From contig CAVPNJ010000001.1 in NCBI GenBank assembly GCA_963706785.1, positions 193,062 through 257,061 of the forward strand: 64,000 nt of DNA, given 5' to 3'. The stretch comes from Pollutimonas sp963706785 (GTDB lineage Bacteria > Pseudomonadota > Gammaproteobacteria > Burkholderiales > Burkholderiaceae_B). The notes beneath the pieces were generated by a model that saw only the letters and a list, made by a program, of their open reading frames with translations, did not search any database and was not told where the DNA came from. A program made the translations under genes and the position numbers. This document shows positions 24,836 through 32,987 of this stretch, piece after piece. Position 1 is the stretch's first letter; the number at the start of each line of letters is the position of its first letter.

Positions 24836-26359
24836 TTAGACCGGCATCAGGGGGATTTCAGCAATGCGCGCCTTCCACTCCTTGGGGCCGGTTTCATGAA
24901 CCGATGTTCCGGTGGAATCCACCGCGACGGTTACCGGCATGTCTTTGACATCGAACTCGTAGATGGCCTCCATACCCAGGTCTTCGAAGCCTACTACCTT
25001 GGCACCACGAATTGCCTTGGAAACCAAATAAGCCGAGCCGCCAACTGCCATTAGGTAAGCCGAGCCATGACGGCGTATCGACTCGATTGCCACGGGACCG
25101 CGTTCGGCTTTGCCTATCATGGAAATCAGGCCGGTCTGCTCAAGCATCATATCGGTAAACTTATCCATGCGGGTTGCAGTGGTCGGACCTGCGGGACCCA
25201 CCACTTCATCGCCGACCGGATCGACAGGTCCTACGTAATAAATAACACGATTGGTGAAATCAACCGGCAGTTTCTCGCCGCTTTGCAACATGTCCTGGAT
25301 GCGTTTGTGCGCGGCATCGCGGCCGGTCAGCATTTTGCCGGACAACAGTAAAGTCTGCCCAGGCTTCCAGCTGGCGACCTGCTCTTTAGTGAGGGTATTC
25401 AGATCGACCTGCAAAGACTTGTTGTAGTCAGGAGCCCAATGTACGTCGGGCCAGTCTGAAAGTGCCGGCGGGGTTAGTTGGGCGGGCCCCGAGCCATCGA
25501 GCTCGAAATGCACATGTCGCGTTGCTGCGCAATTGGGAATCATGGCGACGGGCTTGGACGCGGCGTGCGTCGGGAAAGTATGAATCTTCACGTCGAGCAC
25601 GGTCGTAAGGCCGCCAAGTCCTTGGGCTCCGATGCCCAGCGCGTTGACTTTCTGGTAAAGCTCGATACGCAATTCTTCTAACTTGTTTTGCGGGCCGCGC
25701 TGCAGCAGCTCGTACATATCGATGTCTTCCATCAACGACTGCTTGGCCATCAACATGGCCTTCTCAGCTGTACCGCCGACGCCTATTCCCAACATACCCG
25801 GCGGGCACCATCCGGCACCCATTTGAGGCACAGTCTTCAATACCCAGTCGATCAGGGAATCGCTGGGATTGAGCATGGCGAATTTAGATTTATTCTCGGA
25901 GCCACCGCCTTTGGCAGCTACCTGTACATCTACCTTGTCGCCCGGAACCAATTCGACGCTGACGATACAGGGTGTGTTGTCACGCGTATTCTTGCGTGTA
26001 AACAATGGGTCTGTAAGAATCGAAGCACGCAAAGGATTATCGGGATTCAAATAGCCCTGGCGCACCCCTTCATCGCATAGGTCCTGCATGCTGCGTTGCG
26101 TCGCAAAGCGAACATTCATGCCTATTTTCAAGAACACGTTAACTACGCCGGTGTCCTGGCAGATTGGACGATGGCCCTCGGCACACATGCGCGAATTGGT
26201 CAGAATCTGCGCGATTGCATCTTTCGCCGCGGGGCTTTCTTCCAGTTCGTAGGCACGGGCGAGGTGCTGAATGTAGTCGGCAGGATGGTAATAGCTAATA
26301 AACTGGACTGCGTCCGCAATGGACTGAATCAGGTCGTTTTCTGTGATTGTGATTGTCAT
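24836..26359 (-). CDS. Class I (iron-sulfur) fumarate hydratase
   Basis: A 507-residue class I fumarase converting fumarate and L-malate in the TCA cycle, with a labile [4Fe-4S] cluster. The N-terminal domain has TNSRMCAEGHRPICQDTG, where Cys residues serve the cluster, and PPGMLGIGVGGTAEKAM. The C-terminal domain has GRDAAHKRI, YVGPVDPVGDEVVGPAGPTTATRMDKF and ESIRRHGSAYLMAVGG. The start at 26359 (MTITITENDLIQSIADA) is preferred over 26374; no strong ribosome-binding site separates them. It is a single polypeptide of the fumA/fumB type. An enoyl-CoA hydratase gene lies 71 bases upstream on the same strand. Confidence 0.95.
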   Translation of the reverse strand: MTITITENDLIQSIADAVQFISYYHPADYIQHLARAYELEESPAAKDAIAQILTNSRMCAEGHRPICQDTGVVNVFLKIGMNVRFATQRSMQDLCDEGVRQGYLNPDNPLRASILTDPLFTRKNTRDNTPCIVSVELVPGDKVDVQVAAKGGGSENKSKFAMLNPSDSLIDWVLKTVPQMGAGWCPPGMLGIGVGGTAEKAMLMAKQSLMEDIDMYELLQRGPQNKLEELRIELYQKVNALGIGAQGLGGLTTVLDVKIHTFPTHAASKPVAMIPNCAATRHVHFELDGSGPAQLTPPALSDWPDVHWAPDYNKSLQVDLNTLTKEQVASWKPGQTLLLSGKMLTGRDAAHKRIQDMLQSGEKLPVDFTNRVIYYVGPVDPVGDEVVGPAGPTTATRMDKFTDMMLEQTGLISMIGKAERGPVAIESIRRHGSAYLMAVGGSAYLVSKAIRGAKVVGFEDLGMEAIYEFDVKDMPVTVAVDSTGTSVHETGPKEWKARIAEIPLMPV

Positions 26360-26430
26360 ATGGTGTGGGTTCAACGTAAAAAGGCAGGTCGCACAGACCC
26401 ACCGAGGTTGCTGGCCAAGTATTCAATGCG

Positions 26431-27198
26431 TTATTTGCCGGTCCATACAGGCATGCGCTTCTCGGCGAACGCTGTTGCGCCTTCTTTAGCATCTGCCGAT
26501 GTGAAAATATGGGCAATGCGCGGCCGCTGCAAATCGAACATATCGGCTTGACGCCAGTCGCGCGAGTTAGTAACGATACTTTTGGCGGTCTGGACGGCCA
26601 ACGGGCCGTTCTGGGCTACTAAGCGGGCCAAAGCCAAAGCGCCCTCTAGAGCTTGCCCTGGCTCGACCAACCGGTTTACCAAGCCATAATGATGGGCACG
26701 CGCGGCGGGCAGCATATCGCCGGTAAGCACTGCTTCCATGGCGATATGGTACGGAATACGGCTGGGCAGGCGAACCATGCCGCCTGAACCGGGCACAATA
26801 CCCCGCTTGACTTCCGGAAGCCCGAAATTGGCATTGTTGGCAGAGACTATCAGGTCACATGCCAAGGCCATCTCGCACCCGCCGGCCAACGCATAGCCCT
26901 CGACGGCAGCAATTAATGGCTTGCGCGGGGGCTTCTCGCAGAGACCTGCAAAGCCACGCCCTTCAACCAAAGGACGCTGACCGTTAAGCGCAAATGCTTT
27001 CAAATCCATGCCGGAAGAAAAGGTATTGCCCGCTCCGGTAAGAATTCCGATGACGACGTCGTCGTTGGCATCAAGCTGATCGAAAGCCTCGGCCAGTTCG
27101 TGCGCGGTTTCGTAGTTGATGGCATTGCGTGCCTCAGGCCTATTAACCGTGATGATCTGGATGCGATCAATTACTTCCACTTTTACCAAGTCAGACAT
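26431..27198 (-). CDS. Enoyl-CoA hydratase/isomerase (crotonase) family protein
   Basis: A 255-residue crotonase-fold protein. Visible are the opening TVNRPEARNAIN, the oxyanion-hole stretch SSGMDLKAFA (about 60-70), ALAGGCEMALACDLIVS, and FGLPEVKRGIVPGSGGMVRLP, which holds the conserved Glu of the hydratase active site. It acts on short or medium enoyl-CoA in fatty or aromatic acid oxidation; the exact substrate is not fixed. The start at 27198 (MSDLVKVEVIDR) is chosen by homology; the open frame to 27384 extends into the glyQ promoter. It is divergent from glyQ. Confidence 0.9.
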   Translation of the reverse strand: MSDLVKVEVIDRIQIITVNRPEARNAINYETAHELAEAFDQLDANDDVVIGILTGAGNTFSSGMDLKAFALNGQRPLVEGRGFAGLCEKPPRKPLIAAVEGYALAGGCEMALACDLIVSANNANFGLPEVKRGIVPGSGGMVRLPSRIPYHIAMEAVLTGDMLPAARAHHYGLVNRLVEPGQALEGALALARLVAQNGPLAVQTAKSIVTNSRDWRQADMFDLQRPRIAHIFTSADAKEGATAFAEKRMPVWTGK

Positions 27199-27366
27199 AA
27201 AGCAATCCCCGAAAGCTGCGGCGCGATTGCGCCTGTTAAAGATGGTGGTCAACTCAATATCATACGACCAATTGCGGCAGGGCCCGAACCTAGGCCCTCC
27301 TTCTTCAGCACGGAACCAGTTAAAATTGAAAAATTTTGCGGCTTTTCGCTTCACTGGCCTTCGCTC

Positions 27367-28275
27367 ATGCTCACTTTTCAGCAAATTATTTTAACGCTTC
27401 AGCAATATTGGGATAAGCAGGGTTGTGCCCTACTTCAGCCCTACGACATGGAAGTCGGCGCGGGCACTTCGCACACCGCGACATTCTTGCGCTCGATCGG
27501 GCCAGAGCCTTGGCGCGCAGCCTACGTGCAGCCATCGCGGCGCCCCAAGGATGGGCGATACGGCGAGAACCCAAATCGCCTGCAGCATTACTACCAATAT
27601 CAGGTCGTGCTCAAACCTGCGCCCACCGACATCCTTGACCTTTATATCGGCTCGCTCGTCGCCTTGGGCATCAACCCGCAAGAGCATGACATCCGCTTTG
27701 TCGAGGACGACTGGGAGAATCCTACCCTGGGCGCATGGGGACTCGGATGGGAAGTTTGGCTGAACGGCATGGAAGTGACGCAATTCACTTACTTCCAGCA
27801 GGTCGGGGGACTGGACTGCAGCCCTACGACCGGCGAAATCACCTACGGCCTTGAGCGTCTGGCAATGTATCTGCAAGGGGTTGAAAGCGTATACGACCTG
27901 GTCTGGACTGAAGGAGCCCAGGGGCAAAAAATCTTCTATCGCGATGTGTTTCATCAAAACGAAGTGGAACAATCGACATATAACTTCGAGTACGCTTCGA
28001 TACCCATGCTGCTTGCACACTTCAATGATTATGAAGCCGAAGCCAAGCGCCTTATCGAAGTACCCTTGGCACTACCCGCTTATGAAGCAACTCTTAAAGC
28101 GGCTCATACCTTCAATATGCTCGACGCCCGCGGCGCCATCAGCGTAACGGAAAGGGCTACCTATATCGGCCGCATCCGCAACCTGTCACGCGCCGTCGCC
28201 CAGGCCTATTTTGAGTCGCGCGAGAACCTTGGATTTCCCATGCTTGTGAACTGCAACGGCACGGAGGCCGAATGA
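27367..28275 (+). CDS. glyQ: Glycine--tRNA ligase alpha subunit
   Basis: A 302-residue class II synthetase alpha subunit of the bacterial alpha2beta2 type. It starts MLTFQQIILTLQQYWDKQGC and contains QPYDMEVGAGTSHTATFLR, the motif-2 region YVQPSRRPKDGRYGENPNR, and GLERLAMYLQGV (motif 3). The ATG at 27367 matches the family N-terminus; a longer open frame is not homologous. Four bases overlap glyS (ATGA), so alpha and beta subunits are coupled. No T-box or other riboswitch was recognised upstream. Confidence 0.97.
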   Translation: MLTFQQIILTLQQYWDKQGCALLQPYDMEVGAGTSHTATFLRSIGPEPWRAAYVQPSRRPKDGRYGENPNRLQHYYQYQVVLKPAPTDILDLYIGSLVALGINPQEHDIRFVEDDWENPTLGAWGLGWEVWLNGMEVTQFTYFQQVGGLDCSPTTGEITYGLERLAMYLQGVESVYDLVWTEGAQGQKIFYRDVFHQNEVEQSTYNFEYASIPMLLAHFNDYEAEAKRLIEVPLALPAYEATLKAAHTFNMLDARGAISVTERATYIGRIRNLSRAVAQAYFESRENLGFPMLVNCNGTEAE

Positions 28276-30425
28276 TGACTAGCGGCCTCACTGGATCGAC
28301 CCAGCCTTTACTGATTGAATTGTTGACTGAAGAACTGCCTCCCAAAGCACTGCAGAAATTGGGCCTAGCCTTTGCAGAGGGTATACGCAAGACACTGGCG
28401 CAACATCATCTGCTGGAAGCCGATTGCATAACAACCGACTTTTCCACGCCTCGACGCTTGGCAGTAGTGCTAAGTGCCGTGTTGGCCCAAGCTCCAGAGC
28501 AAACTTATACCGAAAAACTCATGCCGGCCAAAATAGGTTTGAGCGATACGGGCGAGATCAGCCCGGCACTGGCCAAGAAATTGGCCAGCAAGGGTCTGGA
28601 TCATTTGACGGCAGCTGAACTGATCACGGAATCCGACGGCAAACAGGATTATCTATTTGCCAAGGGTGTGGCGGCAGGGTCGTCTTTAGCGGACGGACTG
28701 CAAGAAGCGCTCGACTATGCGATTAACCACCTGCCGATCCCCAAGGTCATGCGCTATCAGTTGGACGACGGGATAAGCAGCGTAAAGTTTGTACGCCCAG
28801 CACACCAACTTATCGCACTATGGGGTCAACAGGTCGTTGACGTGCGCGCTTTAGGCCTGGATGCCGGTCGAGTCACCCTGGGCCACCGCTTTATGGCTGG
28901 ACACTCGATTACCATCGAGTCGCCCGAGACTTACCAGAAACAACTGCATGCCGAAGGCAAGGTCATTGCTTCCTTTACAGCGCGCCGCGCCTTAATCAAC
29001 GAGCAGTTGCAAAGTCAGGCTCAAGCTCTGGGCGCCACCATAGGCACCGGGCCCGAGGTAGATGCGCTGCTTGAAGAGGTCACCGCATTAGTCGAGCACC
29101 CTACCGTGTATGTCGGCGAATTCGAAGAGCAGTTTTTGCAGGTGCCACCCGAGTGCTTGATTCTGACCATGCGGCTGAATCAAAAATATTTTCCACTGTT
29201 CGAGCCCGACAATGGCAAGCTGACTCATCGCTTCCTGATCGTCAGCAATATGCAAGTCGAGAATCCGATCAATATTGTGGAAGGTAACCAGCGGGTGGTA
29301 CGCCCTCGCTTGGCCGACGCTCAGTTCTTTTTCCAGACTGATCGCAAGATCAAGCTCGCCGACCGCGTAGCAGGGCTTGCGAGCAGCGTCTATCACAACA
29401 AACTGGGTTCACAGCTTGAACGAACCGAGCGCGTTCGCAAAATAGCCCGCTACCTAGCCGCCGAATTGGGCGCCGATGTTCAAAACGCCGATCGTGCAGC
29501 AATGCTGGCCAAGGCCGATCTGGCTTCCAACATGGTGGGTGAGTTCCCCGAATTACAAGGAATTATGGGGGCCTATTATGCGCAGGCCGACGGCGAATCC
29601 GACGACGTTGTGCTGGCGCTTAAAGACCAATATCGAATACGCCTCGATACACCGGTCAGCGGCGCCACCCTGACATCTGCAATACTATTCATCGCTGAGC
29701 GCGTTGAAACACTGATCGGCATATGGGGCATAGGCTTGGTACCGACCGGTGAGCGCGATCCCTATGGTTTGCGCCGTGCGGCCCTCGGCCTCATAAGCGC
29801 CTTCGAGCAATTGGAAGCCGGTGGATACTTGTCCGTTAGCGACGGCAATAGTCTTCGTTTGCCCGATCTGCTTGCCTTTGCTGTCACAAGCTTCGCTGCT
29901 GGGGCAGTTAACGAAGCAAGTGGTGCCGAGGTTCAAGCATTCATTTACGAACGCTACCGCAACTCGTTGAATAACGATTTCGATCGGAATGTGGTCGACG
30001 CCGTGTTGGCTCTTGAACCACCACTTCATCAGGTTCATGCCCGCATCCAGGCATGTGCCAGTTTCGCGCAGCGTCCCGAGGCAGAAAGCCTTGCAGCGGC
30101 CAATAAGCGTATTGCCAATCTGCTTAAAAAGGCTGACACTACGCTGGGGAATGTGGATCCTGCCAAGCTCAGCGAGGCCGCCGAGCAGGCTCTGGCCAAA
30201 GTTATCGATACACTCAAGCCGCAAGCTCAGGCGCAACTGGCGCAGGGCGACTTTACTGCCAGCCTGGCCACCATGGCGCAAGCCAAAGACGCTGTCGATG
30301 CATTTTTCGACGACATCATGGTAATGGCAGATGATCCGGCCATACGTGCCAATCGGTTGGCCTTGCTGGCCGATCTACATCAAGTCATGAACCAGGTCGC
30401 CGATATTTCCAGGTTAGCCCAGTGA
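28272..30425 (+). CDS. glyS: Glycine--tRNA ligase beta subunit
   Basis: A 717-residue beta subunit, full length for the family. It has the N-terminal LLIELLTEELPPKALQKLG block, an HD-like and body region with PTVYVGEFEEQFLQVPPECL, the DLASNMVGEFPELQGIMG motif and a C-terminal anticodon-binding (DALR-like) domain ending near HQVMNQVADISRLAQ. The start overlaps glyQ, and its stop overlaps the GTG of gmhB, giving a continuous operon. Confidence 0.97.
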   Translation: MMTSGLTGSTQPLLIELLTEELPPKALQKLGLAFAEGIRKTLAQHHLLEADCITTDFSTPRRLAVVLSAVLAQAPEQTYTEKLMPAKIGLSDTGEISPALAKKLASKGLDHLTAAELITESDGKQDYLFAKGVAAGSSLADGLQEALDYAINHLPIPKVMRYQLDDGISSVKFVRPAHQLIALWGQQVVDVRALGLDAGRVTLGHRFMAGHSITIESPETYQKQLHAEGKVIASFTARRALINEQLQSQAQALGATIGTGPEVDALLEEVTALVEHPTVYVGEFEEQFLQVPPECLILTMRLNQKYFPLFEPDNGKLTHRFLIVSNMQVENPINIVEGNQRVVRPRLADAQFFFQTDRKIKLADRVAGLASSVYHNKLGSQLERTERVRKIARYLAAELGADVQNADRAAMLAKADLASNMVGEFPELQGIMGAYYAQADGESDDVVLALKDQYRIRLDTPVSGATLTSAILFIAERVETLIGIWGIGLVPTGERDPYGLRRAALGLISAFEQLEAGGYLSVSDGNSLRLPDLLAFAVTSFAAGAVNEASGAEVQAFIYERYRNSLNNDFDRNVVDAVLALEPPLHQVHARIQACASFAQRPEAESLAAANKRIANLLKKADTTLGNVDPAKLSEAAEQALAKVIDTLKPQAQAQLAQGDFTASLATMAQAKDAVDAFFDDIMVMADDPAIRANRLALLADLHQVMNQVADISRLAQ

Positions 30426-30961
30426 AACTCGCCATAATCGATCGCGACGGCGTTATCAATCAGGATAGCGACGAATTCATCAAGAGCCCGGACGAATGGA
30501 TTCCATTGCCGGGCAGTCTAGAAGCCATAGCAAGACTCTCCAGGGCCAATTGGAGAGTTGTTATCGCAAGCAATCAGTCCGGCATCGCCCGCGGCCTGTT
30601 CAGCATGGACACACTGAATTTAATTCATGCAAAACTGCGACGTGAGCTTGCCCATGTGGGTGGCAGTGTAGACGCCATATTCATCTGTCCTCACGGGCCG
30701 GACGATGGTTGCCTTTGCCGCAAGCCCCTACCTGGCATGTACCTCGATATAGCACGCCGCTATGATGTCAGCCTGAAAAATGCCCCATCAGTTGGCGATT
30801 CACTTCGGGACTTGCAGGCTGCCGTAGCCGCCGGCTGTGCGCCATGGCTGGTGCTCACCGGCAATGGTCAAAAAACACGGGATAAAGGCGACCTGCCGGC
30901 AGGTACCCAAATACGGGAAAATCTTGCTGCAGTGGTCGACTCCTGGCTTTCCGAGGAATAA
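30422..30961 (+). CDS. gmhB: D-glycero-beta-D-manno-heptose 1,7-bisphosphate 7-phosphatase
   Basis: A 179-residue HAD-family phosphatase that removes the 7-phosphate in ADP-heptose synthesis for lipopolysaccharide core. Motif I is IDRDGVINQD (7-16), motif II is SNQSG, and the zinc-binding loop reads CPHGPDDGCLCRKP (about 83-96) with the Cys/His set specific to GmhB. VGDSLRDLQAA is motif IV. The GTG at 30422 overlaps the glyS stop. plsC starts 2 bases after its stop. glyQS-gmhB-plsC is a standard betaproteobacterial order. Confidence 0.95.
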   Translation: MKLAIIDRDGVINQDSDEFIKSPDEWIPLPGSLEAIARLSRANWRVVIASNQSGIARGLFSMDTLNLIHAKLRRELAHVGGSVDAIFICPHGPDDGCLCRKPLPGMYLDIARRYDVSLKNAPSVGDSLRDLQAAVAAGCAPWLVLTGNGQKTRDKGDLPAGTQIRENLAAVVDSWLSEE

Positions 30962-30963
30962 AT

Positions 30964-31692
30964 ATGGCCCCAATCCGCGCTACGCTTTACCAGCTATTCT
31001 TGCTCTTTACTGTTATTCCCTTCGCGTTTGCGAGCCTTTTATGCGCGCCCCTCCCCTTACACTGGCGCTACAAGGTAACCGTCGGCTGGCCCAGGCTCGC
31101 CATCTGGGGTGCCAAAGCCATACTTGGCATACGGTGGCAGATCAAAGGCGCTGAAAACCTTCCCGACGGCCCGGCCGTGATGCTGTCCAAACATCAATCC
31201 GCATGGGAAACCATGTTCATCATTGGCTACATGCCGCGCGACATGTGCTTCGTTTACAAACGGGAACTCCATCGCATTCCATTTTTTGGCTGGGGCTTGG
31301 CTTTACTGCGCATGATCCCGATCGACCGGGCCAAAGGCCGCGATGCGTTCGAGCAAGTCGTGAAAATTGGCCAGGAACGCATCAACGAAGGTCGCTGGCC
31401 TATTTTGTTTCCCGAAGGCACCCGCATGTTGCCCGGTAAAACGGGGCGTTATAAATTGGGTGGCGCCTTGCTGGCAACCCGTACCCAAACTCCGATCATT
31501 CCGGTTGCCCATAACGCGGGTGAATGCTGGCCGCGCAACGCTTTCATCAAAAAACCCGGGCTCGTCACCGTGTCCATCGGCCCCCTGATTCAAACAGCAG
31601 GTCTAGATGCCGACACGGTAAACAAGCAGGTCCAGGAATGGATCGAGGCCGAAATGCGGGTACTGAATCCCGAACGATATGGGCGTGACTGA
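30964..31692 (+). CDS. plsC: 1-acyl-sn-glycerol-3-phosphate acyltransferase
   Basis: A 242-residue membrane-associated acyltransferase forming phosphatidic acid from lysophosphatidic acid. An N-terminal hydrophobic stretch (about 8-28) anchors it. The catalytic HX4D motif of the family reads KHQSAWET here, so the acidic partner is Glu rather than Asp. The glycerol-phosphate motif LFPEGTRM (about 148-155) is normal. It follows gmhB by 2 bases, and its last 14 bases overlap the next gene. Confidence 0.92.
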   Translation: MAPIRATLYQLFLLFTVIPFAFASLLCAPLPLHWRYKVTVGWPRLAIWGAKAILGIRWQIKGAENLPDGPAVMLSKHQSAWETMFIIGYMPRDMCFVYKRELHRIPFFGWGLALLRMIPIDRAKGRDAFEQVVKIGQERINEGRWPILFPEGTRMLPGKTGRYKLGGALLATRTQTPIIPVAHNAGECWPRNAFIKKPGLVTVSIGPLIQTAGLDADTVNKQVQEWIEAEMRVLNPERYGRD

Positions 31693-32548
31693 GCAACTCG
31701 ATCTGTTTTCCGGGCCAGTGCCGTCGACTGTGACCCAGCCTCCTGCGCCACCACCTAAATCAGACCACGCCGTTGTGACGGCTTGTCCGGCGGCACTGCC
31801 TGCGAATGCCCGCTGGCGCGAAGTACAAGCTCCGCAACAGACCATAGGCTACGTATTGCAGCGATCACGGCGCAAGAGCATAGGACTAACCATCAATGAT
31901 GATGGCTTACAAGTTACTGCTCCCAACTGGGTGACGCTAGGTCAGATCGACGCTGCCGTCATCGAAAAAGCGCACTGGATACTTGGCAAGCTTCGCATCA
32001 GGCAAGCTCGTCAACAACACCTGGCCACCGCCGACACCCTATGGCAGAATGGTGGATCCATCCCTTATCTGGGAAAGCGCATCGTTCTGCACCTGGACGC
32101 CGCTCAACAAACGGCCGTGTTTCATGGCACCCAATTTTCGCCGGATCATGGCAGCGTGCTTAGCCTGGCTCTACCTGCCGATGCCGATCGCAGCAGGGTA
32201 CGCGATAGCGTGCACTCATGGCTGCAGCAACAGGCCACCGCATGGTTTGGCCAAAGATTGCAACATTTTTTGGATTCCAGCCAATTAACGATACGCCGTT
32301 GGCGACTTTCGTCGGCTGCAACGCGTTGGGGATCGTGCAGCAGTGAAGGCAATATCATGTTGAACTGGCGACTGATACACTTTGAGCATGACATTATTGA
32401 TTATGTAATTGCTCACGAAATTGCGCACTTGCGGCAAATGAATCACAGCAAGGATTTCTGGCGTGAAGTCGGACAGATATTGCCCGGCTTTGAGCGATCA
32501 CGCAACGCCCTGCGGCAGTATGACCCGGGCTCTTTGCCCTTGATCTGA
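31679..32548 (+). CDS. YgjP-like (DUF45/SprT-type) zinc metallopeptidase domain protein
   Basis: A 289-residue protein. The C-terminal half is a YgjP/DUF45 zincin domain: WGSCSSEGNIMLNWRL (about 217-232), then HEIAH (246-250) and His256 in NHSKDFW as predicted zinc ligands, with Glu247 catalytic. The N-terminal about 45 residues are proline-rich and begin MGVTEQLDLFSGP. Residues 6-10, QLDLF, match the bacterial sliding-clamp binding pentapeptide QL[SD]LF exactly. The gene overlaps plsC by 14 bases and is followed by gloA. Cellular substrate is unknown; a nucleotide pyrophosphatase activity has been reported for the E. coli relative. The clamp link is an inference from the motif. Confidence 0.88.
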   Translation: MGVTEQLDLFSGPVPSTVTQPPAPPPKSDHAVVTACPAALPANARWREVQAPQQTIGYVLQRSRRKSIGLTINDDGLQVTAPNWVTLGQIDAAVIEKAHWILGKLRIRQARQQHLATADTLWQNGGSIPYLGKRIVLHLDAAQQTAVFHGTQFSPDHGSVLSLALPADADRSRVRDSVHSWLQQQATAWFGQRLQHFLDSSQLTIRRWRLSSAATRWGSCSSEGNIMLNWRLIHFEHDIIDYVIAHEIAHLRQMNHSKDFWREVGQILPGFERSRNALRQYDPGSLPLI

Positions 32549-32587
32549 AATCCGCCCCCAAACCTCGAATAACCCATCAAGGAGATT

Positions 32588-32987
32588 TTGATGCGATTGC
32601 TACATACCATGCTACGAGTCGGCAACCTGGACCGTTCATTAATGTTTTACACCGATGTACTAGGCATGAAGCTGCTGCGCCGCAAGGACTACCCCGACGG
32701 CAAATTTACATTGGCCTTTGTGGGTTACCAAGATGAAAGCGAAGGCGCCGTGATTGAGCTGACGCACAATTGGGATACCAAGGGCTACGATTTAGGGCAA
32801 TGGCTATGGTCATATTGCCCTTGAGGTCGAAGATGCTTACGATGCCTGTGCCCGCATCAAGGAAAAAGGCGGCAACGTGACACGCGAAGCCGGCCCCATG
32901 AAGCATGGTCAGACCGTCATTGCCTTTGTCGAAGACCCTGACGGCTACAAGATTGAATTGATTCAACGCAAAGAAAGGGCCGACTAA
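32588..32987 (+). pseudogene. gloA: Lactoylglutathione lyase (glyoxalase I) with a +1 frameshift
   Basis: The first frame (32588-32824) encodes MRLLHTMLRVGNLDRSLMFY and on to YDLGQ, then fails. From about 32801 the missing part continues in another frame: GYGHIALEVEDAYDAC, then AFVEDPDGYKIELIQRK, to a stop at 32985-32987. Removing one base (the T at about 32801) restores a normal protein of about 132 residues with the metal ligands His5, Glu56 (ELTHN region), His and Glu of the two halves. Glyoxalase I detoxifies methylglyoxal with glutathione. This may be a sequencing error or a recent mutation. The preceding SD-like AAGGAG at 32579-32584 fits the start. Confidence 0.85.

Noticed and set aside
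24572..24948. Two overlapping open frames through the palindromic element
   Set aside because: They are created by the inverted repeat and the terminator, have no recognisable domain, and one runs into the end of the fumarase gene on the other strand.
32780..32830. Programmed frameshift in gloA
   Set aside because: No slippery heptamer or downstream stimulatory structure is seen, and glyoxalase I is not known to use one; an error or mutation is simpler.
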